Notes: generated by a model from the letters alone, not told the origin. 8,649 bases of DNA from Firmicutes bacterium UBA5500 (GCA_002427055.1 DIPA01000117.1:12370-21018), one strand, 5' to 3'; shown: positions 1 to 6,034, numbered from the stretch's first letter. Program-made: numbers and translations.

Positions 1-34
1 AAGGCCCCAACGCGCTTTAACGTATGACGCACGA

Positions 35-53
35 CCTTTCATGGGTTGAAAGG
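35..53. repeat. Perfect short inverted repeat near the window edge
   Basis: The arms CCTTTCA and TGAAAGG are a perfect 7-bp match around the 5-nt loop TGGGT. The repeat lies downstream of the minus-strand DUF3795 gene, but no run of T follows it on either strand, so it is not a convincing intrinsic terminator. An imperfect hairpin (CGGACAG/CTGTTCG, 71-87) lies between it and the gene end. Nothing else is visible in 1-98. Confidence 0.35.
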
Positions 54-98
54 CACTTCTTCAGTGGTCTCGGACAGTCCCTGTTCGGTTCAGTTTTT

Positions 99-377
99 CT
101 ATTGCGGGCGTAGCCTTTTTACTCTGTCCTTGATTCCTAGTAGGTGTTCCTCATCACTGCAAGAAGGATCTTTCAGCTCATACCACATCTTGCAGGGTAG
201 TTCTTTGCAATCACCGCAGTGCAAATAGTTCTTCTGGGCCGAGCAGCGATAAAGCTGACACTGCTCCTCCCCCACTTCCTTGGTCCAGAATGGTTTCCCC
301 GCCACTGCATTGCAACCACTGCAATCATCTGGATAAGCATAACACTCGCGGCAGTCTAATCCACATCGAGCTATCAT
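99..377 (-). CDS. Small cysteine-rich protein, DUF3795 family
   Basis: This 92-residue protein of unknown function is probably cytosolic; no signal peptide or membrane segment is visible. It starts with the hallmark of DUF3795 proteins, an N-terminal CGLDC, and carries 11 cysteines (C5, 9, 12, 19, 22, 40, 45, 54, 57, 62, 73), several as CxxC pairs (9/12, 19/22, 54/57). This pattern suggests a bound metal, zinc or an iron-sulfur cluster; that is inference, not family knowledge. I chose the ATG at 375-377 because AGGAG (386-390) lies 8 nt upstream. An in-frame GTG two codons earlier (381-383) would touch the Shine-Dalgarno sequence. The gene appears monocistronic, stops with TAG and is divergent from the ABC operon. 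Family assignment is fairly sure; function is unknown. Confidence 0.8.
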   Translation of the reverse strand: MIARCGLDCRECYAYPDDCSGCNAVAGKPFWTKEVGEEQCQLYRCSAQKNYLHCGDCKELPCKMWYELKDPSCSDEEHLLGIKDRVKRLRPQ

Positions 378-400
378 AAACACTTCTCCTTATCGTACAG

Positions 401-415
401 ATCTTGCTGCAAGAT
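401..415. promoter_or_regulatory. Perfect 15-bp palindrome at the DUF3795 transcription start (operator candidate)
   Basis: ATCTTGC-T-GCAAGAT is a perfect inverted repeat with a single central base. It lies between the predicted -10 box (418-423, minus strand) and the start codon at 377, over the expected transcription start near 411. That is a typical place for a repressor site. A second perfect palindrome, CGCTATAGCG (417-426), overlaps the -10 box itself. That these bind a protein is inference. Confidence 0.4.
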
Positions 416-417
416 TC

Positions 418-446
418 GCTATAGCGGGTGCTATTTCCTGCCACAA
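418..446 (-). promoter_or_regulatory. Predicted promoter of the DUF3795 gene
   Basis: Read on the minus strand, TTGTGG (441-446) and TATAGC (418-423) are separated by 17 bp. They match the -35 consensus at 3 of 6 positions and the -10 at 4 of 6. The spacing is optimal and the position fits a leader of about 35 nt. It is a moderate to weak match. Confidence 0.4.
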
Positions 447-487
447 ATTTGAGCGTAGGCCTTCCCCTTTACTCACGAAAATAAATA

Positions 488-516
488 TAGCCAACCGCAG
501 CACCTTGTGATACAAT
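488..516 (+). promoter_or_regulatory. Predicted sigma-A promoter of the ABC exporter operon
   Basis: TAGCCA (488-493, 4 of 6 to TTGACA) and TACAAT (511-516, 5 of 6 to TATAAT) are separated by 17 bp. TGA directly before the -10 gives the extended TGN motif. The transcription start would be about 523, giving a leader of about 68 nt before the TTG start at 591. Confidence 0.6.
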
Positions 517-522
517 CAAAGA

Positions 523-545
523 CCCCGCTTGACGATCGAGCGGGG
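523..545 (+). promoter_or_regulatory. GC-rich hairpin at the 5' end of the ABC operon transcript
   Basis: CCCCGCT (523-529) pairs perfectly with AGCGGGG (539-545). A T·G and a G-C pair extend the stem to 9 bp around the loop ACGAT. CTTTC follows, which is a poor U-tract. The hairpin starts exactly where the transcript is predicted to begin, so it could be a 5' stabilising stem, an operator in DNA form, or a weak attenuator. No plus-strand gene lies upstream that would need a terminator here. Confidence 0.5.
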
Positions 546-590
546 CTTTCAGTGTGCATTGATACTTGGGGAGGAAAGGGGGAAAAAGTC

Positions 591-1367
591 TTGCGACCCT
601 ATTGGCTGTTAATGACCAAAACCTATCGGCGTAACCTGCAGTACCGGGTCGCCCATTTAGTAGACACCGTGGGTAGTAGCATTTTCGGCTATATCAATAT
701 CTACATCTGGATGGCCGCTGCGGGTCCCATTGGCAAGGTTGGTAATTACAGTGTACAACAGCTTGTGCTTTGGGCGGCCTTCGGCCAGGTAATGTATAAC
801 GCTGTGCGCTGGACAATCGGCCTTAACATCCAGCTGGCCGTGCGTAGTGGAGATGTTAGCTTGGAACTCTTACGACCGATTGACTTCTTTGGCTACGTCA
901 TCAGTCGTCAAGCCGGCGATCATCTCTATGGGCTCCTCTATCGGGCAGCCCCCTTATATTTACTCTATGCTATAACTATTGGCTATCGTATACCCCCACT
1001 GCCTTCTCTACTCTTACTTATTCCCAGCTTTGCTCTTGCGGCCTATGTTGGCCTTTGCCTAGGTTACCTAGAAGGTATTTCTAGCTTCTGGACAACGGAC
1101 ATCCGGTGGATTAGCTATTTCAATATGGTCTTCCTGACTGCCGCCTCGGGTGTGCAAGTACCGGTAGATATACTGCCCGGGGTTTTGGGCCGTGTGTTGC
1201 CTTTCGCGCCCTGGGCTACACTCGTCCACTACCCCAATCGTATCTACCTCGGTCTGCAGGGGTGGGATGCGCTATTAGTCCCGGCAGTTTGGGCGGTACT
1301 ATTGACGCTTATTTGCCGTGGCTTAACCACTCTGGCGCGGCGGCACTTGGAGGTGCAAGGCGGATGA
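591..1367 (+). CDS. ABC-2 type exporter permease, COG4587/DUF990-like (first permease)
   Basis: Membrane subunit of an ABC-2 type export complex of unknown substrate. The 258-residue protein has about six hydrophobic segments. It carries the charged loop motif VRSGDVSLELLRP (residues 84-96), which has a counterpart at nearly the same place in the second permease (90-102); in this family that loop probably contacts the ATPase. I chose the TTG at 591 because it follows the purine-rich AGGAAAGGGGG (ending 582) at 8 nt and gives the usual family length and N-terminus. A longer frame opening at 507 would lie at the -10 box and add 28 residues with no family look. The TGA stop overlaps the ATG of the next gene (ATGA), so translation is probably coupled. 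The family is clear; the cargo cannot be told. Confidence 0.85.
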   Translation: MRPYWLLMTKTYRRNLQYRVAHLVDTVGSSIFGYINIYIWMAAAGPIGKVGNYSVQQLVLWAAFGQVMYNAVRWTIGLNIQLAVRSGDVSLELLRPIDFFGYVISRQAGDHLYGLLYRAAPLYLLYAITIGYRIPPLPSLLLLIPSFALAAYVGLCLGYLEGISSFWTTDIRWISYFNMVFLTAASGVQVPVDILPGVLGRVLPFAPWATLVHYPNRIYLGLQGWDALLVPAVWAVLLTLICRGLTTLARRHLEVQGG

Positions 1368-2155
1368 GAGACGGCCTCAAGCTCTATCGACGCTTGGTCG
1401 CTGCTAGTTGGCGTGCAGCGCTGCAGTATAAGTTTAGCTTCTTAGTCTCTATCTTCTTCAACTTCTGGCTCAGCGTGACTGATCTTCTGGTAGTGTTAAC
1501 AATTGTGTATAGCACCAATACTGTAGGTGGTTGGAACCTGGCCCAAATTGGTGTCATCTATGGTGTGGTGGGTATCGGCAAGGCACTTTTCCGTACTTTC
1601 GGCAGTGAGCTACATATGTTTCAGGACTATGTCATACGAGGCGAATACGACGGTATCTTGCTCCGCCCCTGGCCTAGCTTACTGGTACTGTTGAGTAGGC
1701 GCTTTGAGTTCTTTCGCTTAGGTGGAGTACTCCAGGCTGGAGCAGCTCTACTGCTGTCCCTACATTATTTGGGTGGACCGAGAGTTCTTGGCTGGAAGTA
1801 TTTTTACCTTTTGCTGCTTCCACTCACAGGCACAGTAATTATCTTTGCTATCAGCGTGGCTATTGCTGCTTGCGCCTTTTGGTTCGGTCGCATACGCGAC
1901 CTGCAAACGCTGGCCTTTTATGCGGCGAACTATGCTGCCTCGTACCCCACTAGTATTTATCCCGGTTGGATGCGAACCCTGCTGACCCTAATACCGGTCA
2001 CCTTTGTAGGCTACATACCAGTAAAATTCGCACTCGGCTTAGGCGGTTCGGCCTGGTATTTAGTGTTGCCTTGGATTGTAGCGGCTCTGACCTGGGTATT
2101 GTCGCTCCTGCTCTGGCGTGCAGGCGAAGCCGCCTATCAAAGTAGTGGAAGTTAG
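1364..2155 (+). CDS. ABC-2 type exporter permease, COG3694/DUF990-like (second permease)
   Basis: Second membrane subunit, 263 residues, predicted to form a heterodimeric pore with the preceding permease. The N-terminus is a short amphipathic stretch with the pattern LYRRLVAASWRAALQYK, typical of the family, followed by about six hydrophobic segments. The motif VIRGEYDGILLRP (residues 90-102) matches the equivalent loop of the first permease. The start is the ATG at 1364, which overlaps the upstream stop in ATGA and has GGAGGTG at 1349-1355. An in-frame ATG at 1262 is rejected because the extra 34 residues would be read inside the upstream gene and look non-native. The TAG stop lies inside the Shine-Dalgarno sequence of the ATPase gene. 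Confidence 0.87.
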   Translation: MRDGLKLYRRLVAASWRAALQYKFSFLVSIFFNFWLSVTDLLVVLTIVYSTNTVGGWNLAQIGVIYGVVGIGKALFRTFGSELHMFQDYVIRGEYDGILLRPWPSLLVLLSRRFEFFRLGGVLQAGAALLLSLHYLGGPRVLGWKYFYLLLLPLTGTVIIFAISVAIAACAFWFGRIRDLQTLAFYAANYAASYPTSIYPGWMRTLLTLIPVTFVGYIPVKFALGLGGSAWYLVLPWIVAALTWVLSLLLWRAGEAAYQSSGS

Positions 2156-2167
2156 GAGGTCACTCTG

Positions 2168-3130
2168 ATGATAACTGTACAAAACCTTAAGAAAGACTTC
2201 TTCGTGCCTGAGATTTTGCCAGGCCCTTTTGGCACGATCCGCAGCCTGCTTAGTCGTAAGGGTAAGACGGTAACCGCCGTGGACGATATCAGTTTCCAGA
2301 TTGACCAGGGCGAGTTTGTGGGTTACATTGGGCCTAACGGTGCTGGCAAATCGACCACTATTAAGATGCTGACCGGTATACTCCACCCCACAAAAGGTAG
2401 CGTTAGTGTGCTTGGGCATAGCCCACAAGGCGAGCGCAGGCGCGTTGTGGGGCAAATGGGTGTCGTCTTTGGACAGCGCAGCCAGCTCTGGTGGGACCTG
2501 CCTTTGCAGGAGTCCTTCGAGTTACTGGCAGCGATGTACAAGGTGCCGGAGCAGCGCTACAACACAATGCTACGTGCCTTCGATGATTTGCTCCAACTCG
2601 GTCAGTTTTGGCAGACGCCAGTGCGTAAGCTCTCGTTGGGGCAACGCATGCGCGGCGAGATAGCTGCCGCCCTACTTCACGAACCAAAAATTCTTTTTCT
2701 CGACGAGCCAACGATTGGCCTCGACGTGGTGGCTAAACAAGCAATCCGCGAGTTCTTGCAGGAGATCAACCAACAAGGCGTTACCGTGCTACTGACCACC
2801 CACGACCTGCGCGATATTGAGCGCCTGTGTCAGCGCGTGATGGTCATCAATCATGGAAAAATCCTTCTAGATGGTAGCATCGAGCACCTCTACTCCCAAA
2901 TAGGTGCAGAAAGCACACTGATTGTCGATTTCAACCAGCCGATTCCCTCCCATTCGCTAGGCAACGGGCTCCACATTGTCTGGGAGAGCAACAGCAGGGC
3001 AGCAGTCAAGTTCGATCGATCACGATATTCCCCCAACGATTTGCTACAGCTAATGTCTAGTCTAGGAGAAATTCGCGACCTGCATATCGTAGAACCCGAT
3101 ATCGAGAGCGCCGTTGCCAAGCTTTTCTAA
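2168..3130 (+). CDS. ABC exporter ATP-binding protein (COG4586-like)
   Basis: This 320-residue ATPase drives the exporter made by the two permeases before it. All nucleotide-binding elements are intact: Walker A GPNGAGKST (55-63), Q-loop Q103, signature LSLGQ (155-159), Walker B ILFLDEPT (175-182) with catalytic E180, D-loop around GLD (184-186), and switch histidine H212 in TTHD. The ~30-residue insertion before the first strand (FVPEILPGPF... to TVTAVDD) and the ~80-residue tail after about 240 are typical of COG4586 proteins rather than short ABC ATPases. The start is the ATG at 2168, 7 nt after AGGAGGT (2154-2160). The gene closes the operon and is followed within 3 nt by a terminator. 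Function as an ABC ATPase is secure; the substrate is unknown. Confidence 0.93.
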   Translation: MITVQNLKKDFFVPEILPGPFGTIRSLLSRKGKTVTAVDDISFQIDQGEFVGYIGPNGAGKSTTIKMLTGILHPTKGSVSVLGHSPQGERRRVVGQMGVVFGQRSQLWWDLPLQESFELLAAMYKVPEQRYNTMLRAFDDLLQLGQFWQTPVRKLSLGQRMRGEIAAALLHEPKILFLDEPTIGLDVVAKQAIREFLQEINQQGVTVLLTTHDLRDIERLCQRVMVINHGKILLDGSIEHLYSQIGAESTLIVDFNQPIPSHSLGNGLHIVWESNSRAAVKFDRSRYSPNDLLQLMSSLGEIRDLHIVEPDIESAVAKLF

Positions 3131-3132
3131 CC

Positions 3133-3157
3133 CCCCCTGAAACAAGGGGGCGTTTTT
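3133..3157 (+). terminator. Intrinsic terminator of the ABC exporter operon
   Basis: The stem CCCCCT/AGGGGG has the loop GAAACA, followed by CG and then TTTTT (3153-3157). It begins directly after the TAA stop of the ATPase gene. The last T of the tract is the first base of the large palindrome that follows. Confidence 0.75.
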
Positions 3158-3196
3158 CAATGGGGTCGTCAAAAATAATTTTGACGACCCCATTGA
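3157..3196. promoter_or_regulatory. 18-bp-arm perfect inverted repeat running into the MFS -35 box (operator candidate 1)
   Basis: The left arm (3157-3174, TCAATGGGGTCGTCAAAA) and right arm (3179-3196) are perfect reverse complements around the loop ATAA. The right arm ends inside the -35 hexamer (3193-3198), so a bound protein should block RNA polymerase. The inner part CGTCAAAA-N4-TTTTGACG recurs at 3236-3255. No run of T follows on the plus strand, so a terminator role for the repeat itself is unlikely. Confidence 0.65.
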
Positions 3197-3220
3197 CATT
3201 TGGCTTTTCCCCCCTATAAA
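3193..3220 (+). promoter_or_regulatory. Strong sigma-A promoter of the MFS exporter gene
   Basis: A perfect -35 TTGACA (3193-3198) and a near-perfect -10 TATAAA (3215-3220) are separated by 16 bp. The transcription start is expected near 3227, giving a leader of about 46 nt. A promoter this strong next to two palindromes suggests a repressed, inducible gene. Confidence 0.8.
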
Positions 3221-3234
3221 ATGAAGCTAAGGTA

Positions 3235-3256
3235 ACGTCAAAAAATATTTTGGCGT
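3235..3256. promoter_or_regulatory. Second copy of the palindrome just after the MFS transcription start (operator candidate 2)
   Basis: ACGTCAAAA (3235-3243) and TTTTGGCGT (3248-3256) form an inverted repeat around AATA with one G·T-type mismatch. The core has the same layout, CGTCAAAA-N4-TTTTGACG, as the upstream repeat. The centres are 69 bp apart (about 3176.5 and 3245.5). The site ends 1 nt before the Shine-Dalgarno sequence GAGGAGGA (3258-3265). Confidence 0.6.
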
Positions 3257-3272
3257 CGAGGAGGAATGGCCA

Positions 3273-4523
3273 ATGCGCAGATTAGGCGGGTATACAGCCT
3301 TGGTTGGTAACCGACGCTTTTTGGTTTTCTGGGTTGGTCGGACTATCTCTTCTCTAGGAGATGCCGTCTTCCGCATAGCACTACTACTAATGGCTACCGA
3401 GAGTAGTTCTTCGCCACTCGTTTTAGGGGCCATTGTTGGGTCACAAACCATGGTAGGGATTGTTCTCGGCCCTATTGCGGGAGTCTTTGCTGATCGCCAC
3501 TCGCGCAAGCAACTCTTGGTTATTGGTGAACTGCTGAAACTGCTACCCCTTTTGTTACTCATGTCGTCGTTTTCTGTCAATTCACTAATTGTTGCGGCAG
3601 TAATTACGACTATAGGTGGCTCGGTTCTAGCACCGGCGCGTGCATCATTAGTACCCGATCTAGCTGGCGAAGCTCAGTATCTTGCAGCAGCCAGCCTGAA
3701 CGAACTGGCGACCTCCATAGTGCACTTGCTAGGCCCTCTACTTAGTGGTCTGCTCACAGGCAAGTTTGGAATCAAGTTGGTTCTTGCCGTAATAGCTGGC
3801 ATACGCCTGTTGGTATTGGTCACCTTAGCTTTGCTGGGGCCGCTTCCTGCAGTAGTTAAGCGGAAAGATGTGCAGCAGACTAGCTTCTGGCTACAACTAC
3901 GAGCAGGGCTTGCAGCCATAACTCATAACCGCACCATTGTAATGGTCGTAGCCGTTCTGTTGCCAGTGACTATCGCGGTTGGCGCACTAAATGTAATCCA
4001 AGTCGACTACGTAAGAAATGTACTACAAGTGGATGCCAAACAATTTGGTTTGGTAGAAAGCCTGATGGCTGCCGGCGTTCTGGTGACTACTTTCCTACTC
4101 GGTCTTTACGGTCAGCGACTCAATCAGGCCAAGCTGCTCTTCAACTCAGTTATACTCACCGGGGCGGTAACCAGCGTATTCTTACTTTCCCCTAGCCTTT
4201 TTTTCGTCTACTGCTGGGCGCTCCTTCTCGGCGCCTCCGATGGCCTGCTCACCCTCCCCTTCTTCAGCATCATTGTCTCTCAAACTACGGCTGACATACG
4301 CGGTCGCGTAATGAGCTGTTTTGAGTCATTGTTGCGCGTAGGGGTATTATTTGGCTTAGCAGTTGCCAGTGTTGCGGCGGTACATTTTGGCAGTGCTCAA
4401 ATCTTGGGCTGCATTGGGCTGGCTGTGTTGGCAGCTGGCTTACTGGTGCGGCTTCATCCCCAGTACGCTATTATTACGGCAGAAAGAAAAGAGCATGTCG
4501 GAGCCATCTCTGATGTAGGCTAG
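3273..4523 (+). CDS. Major facilitator superfamily transporter, probable exporter
   Basis: This 416-residue membrane protein has the hydrophobic pattern of a 12-helix MFS transporter, probably a proton-driven exporter. Motif A lies in the loop after the second helix (GVFADRHSRK, residues 70-79; D74, R75 and R78 are the key positions). The second half has DIRGRVMS (341-348), typical of the branch that includes the EntS-like/MFS_3 exporters. The segment APARASLVPDL (120-130) is also usual for this branch. The start is the ATG at 3273, 7 nt after GAGGAGGA; an ATG at 3266 is out of frame. The gene follows a strong promoter flanked by two palindromes and precedes the large ArsR-type regulator, so it is the most likely regulated target. 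The substrate cannot be read from the sequence. Confidence 0.88.
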   Translation: MRRLGGYTALVGNRRFLVFWVGRTISSLGDAVFRIALLLMATESSSSPLVLGAIVGSQTMVGIVLGPIAGVFADRHSRKQLLVIGELLKLLPLLLLMSSFSVNSLIVAAVITTIGGSVLAPARASLVPDLAGEAQYLAAASLNELATSIVHLLGPLLSGLLTGKFGIKLVLAVIAGIRLLVLVTLALLGPLPAVVKRKDVQQTSFWLQLRAGLAAITHNRTIVMVVAVLLPVTIAVGALNVIQVDYVRNVLQVDAKQFGLVESLMAAGVLVTTFLLGLYGQRLNQAKLLFNSVILTGAVTSVFLLSPSLFFVYCWALLLGASDGLLTLPFFSIIVSQTTADIRGRVMSCFESLLRVGVLFGLAVASVAAVHFGSAQILGCIGLAVLAAGLLVRLHPQYAIITAERKEHVGAISDVG

Positions 4524-4531
4524 CTAAACAA

Positions 4532-4540
4532 TGCTATAAT
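4532..4540 (+). promoter_or_regulatory. Extended -10 promoter for the ArsR-type regulator
   Basis: TGCTATAAT is a perfect extended -10 box that begins 9 nt after the MFS stop codon. The region 17 bp upstream (GATGTA, 4512-4517) is a poor -35, which extended -10 promoters tolerate. The regulator can therefore be made independently of the regulated MFS promoter, perhaps with added read-through from it, since no terminator lies between the genes. Confidence 0.6.
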
Positions 4541-4576
4541 AAAGGTAGAGTTTGGCAAGGAAAGGACGATTTGCCG

Positions 4577-5977
4577 ATGCAGGAGCTAATGCTACTGAAG
4601 GATGCTGCTGCCATTAAGGCTCTGGCTCACCCGTTGCGCCTGCACTTATTGGAGCAGTTAATTGCAGCACCCGCCAGCGTGCAGCAGTTGGCTGAGCAGA
4701 TGAACGAGGTGCATGCTAAGTTATTCTATCATGTGAAGGAATTAGAGAAGAATGGCCTGGTGGAAGTCGTTGGCGAAAAAATCGTGAATGGCATTGTTGA
4801 ACGCTTCTATCGGGCCACTGCTCGTACCTTTTACTTAGGGCAAGCAGTTGGTAAGCTCGTGCCTGGAGAGCAAACAGTTGCTGATGCAGTGCAATTTGAC
4901 TTGTTGCGTCAACACCGCCAGCAAGAATTGCAGATAGATAATCGATCGGTTGCCCGCAATCTAGTGCGTAACTCTCTCCAACTACAGCCTGGGGCCAAGG
5001 TAGTGCTAGAAGGTGCTAGCTATCAGTTCGAACTGCTGGATGCGATGCTCTTGGAGTGTAGATTAGTAGGCGCTGAAGCCTTCATTCGCTTGATGAACTC
5101 ATGGCAGTTGCGTCAAATGCTCGAGGAAATGAGCATAGAGCAACTGGCACAGGCCCCTCCTCTTACCACGCTTTTGTCAGGGCAAAGCGACTATTGGGTC
5201 TCTTTCGATACTATAGCTGATGCTAGTATCTTTGCCGATTGTGACCCAGCAAAGGTAGATGCTTTGGTTGAAGGTGACCTGCAGGCCTACCGGCTCGGGC
5301 CAAAACGCTTTGCCGCAGTCGAAATTGGCTACCCTACGCCGGAGCATGCTACCAGTCTAGGAGTTGATTATGGTGTGCTGCATGACCTTTTCTGGCAGGC
5401 AATCAGCGTTGATAGCGCAGAATTGCGCAACCTAGGTGAAACACTTGCAGATCAACTTAGTAGTAAGCCATGCGTAAAGCTGGCTAGCGAACATGGTACC
5501 CAACTGGAATTTTGTCTTAGCAAAGCACAAGAGATAGTGATTAACGATGGCGTGCTTGATCAGAGCAAGGTAAGTGCTACACAGCTTGTTGACCTTACCT
5601 TGCCGGGAGGTCAGGTGTTGCTTGTACCAGAACCAGGCACGCTTACTGGATGCTTGGCCATTGATCAGCGCTTGTTGCGTGGTGTATGCGTGCGACACAT
5701 CCGCCTGCACTTCGTGGCTGGTCAGCTAGCTGCTTGGGAGGCCGGAACAGGCAAGGCAGAGCTAGATGCTCTGTTCACCCAACTGGAAAACCCGCTACGC
5801 GTTACTCAACTTAGCTTAGGCTTGAATCCGGCCGTGAATAGGATGACTGGCTACAAATTGCTTGATCCAGTCGTTCCCAATACTTTAGGAGTACAACTAG
5901 GGAGTACGAGTACAGGGGCTAACTCTGACTTCGCCATCCCCTATTGGTACTACAGCAAGGAAATAGCCATCGTTTAG
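4577..5977 (+). CDS. ArsR-type winged-helix regulator fused to an inactive M29 aminopeptidase-like domain
   Basis: A 466-residue protein, several times longer than a normal ArsR regulator (~100 residues). Residues ~8-85 are an ArsR/HTH_20-like winged helix (ALAHPLRLHLLEQL, the FYHVKELEKNGLV recognition region, then ERFYRATA). No cysteine lies there, so a classic metal site is absent. Residues ~130-466 follow the M29 aminopeptidase (AmpS/AmpT, NicX-related) pattern in order: LQPGAKVVLEG, a DPAKV segment, FWQAISVD, LPGGQVLLVPEPGTLTG (342-358), then VTQLSLGLNPAVNRMTG (409-425). As I recall AmpT, its metal ligands are E250, E316, H345, H376 and D378; the aligned residues here are Q346, Q411, Q440, I454 and Y456. 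A peptidase is therefore unlikely and a ligand sensor likely (inference). Start: ATG 4577, 10 nt after AAAGGA; TTG 4571 is possible. A normal TAG stop ends the frame. Confidence 0.82.
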   Translation: MQELMLLKDAAAIKALAHPLRLHLLEQLIAAPASVQQLAEQMNEVHAKLFYHVKELEKNGLVEVVGEKIVNGIVERFYRATARTFYLGQAVGKLVPGEQTVADAVQFDLLRQHRQQELQIDNRSVARNLVRNSLQLQPGAKVVLEGASYQFELLDAMLLECRLVGAEAFIRLMNSWQLRQMLEEMSIEQLAQAPPLTTLLSGQSDYWVSFDTIADASIFADCDPAKVDALVEGDLQAYRLGPKRFAAVEIGYPTPEHATSLGVDYGVLHDLFWQAISVDSAELRNLGETLADQLSSKPCVKLASEHGTQLEFCLSKAQEIVINDGVLDQSKVSATQLVDLTLPGGQVLLVPEPGTLTGCLAIDQRLLRGVCVRHIRLHFVAGQLAAWEAGTGKAELDALFTQLENPLRVTQLSLGLNPAVNRMTGYKLLDPVVPNTLGVQLGSTSTGANSDFAIPYWYYSKEIAIV

Positions 5978-6034
5978 CAGAGAAAAAACGAACCGGGTTT
6001 GCTTCGTTAGTTGTTGAAAAAAAGGGGGAAGCTT

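Noticed and set aside
46..228. Plus-strand frame of 60 codons opposite the DUF3795 gene
   Set aside because: It lies largely antisense to a gene with a recognised cysteine pattern, has no ribosome binding site and a low-complexity serine-rich product.
1262..1363. Longer start for the second permease
   Set aside because: The extra 34 residues would be read within the first permease gene and do not resemble the family N-terminus; the ATGA overlap at 1364 has a good ribosome site.
2060..2711. Three minus-strand frames and one plus-strand frame inside the ABC ATPase region
   Set aside because: They are shadows of the ATPase gene, whose motifs are all intact; the products show no family pattern and no ribosome sites.
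3157..3196. Large palindrome as a second intrinsic terminator
   Set aside because: No run of T follows the stem on the plus strand, and the ABC terminator is already complete upstream; the overlap with the -35 box fits an operator better.
3227..3919. Minus-strand frames opposite the MFS gene
   Set aside because: The plus-strand frame encodes clear MFS motifs and has a promoter and ribosome site; the antisense products look random.
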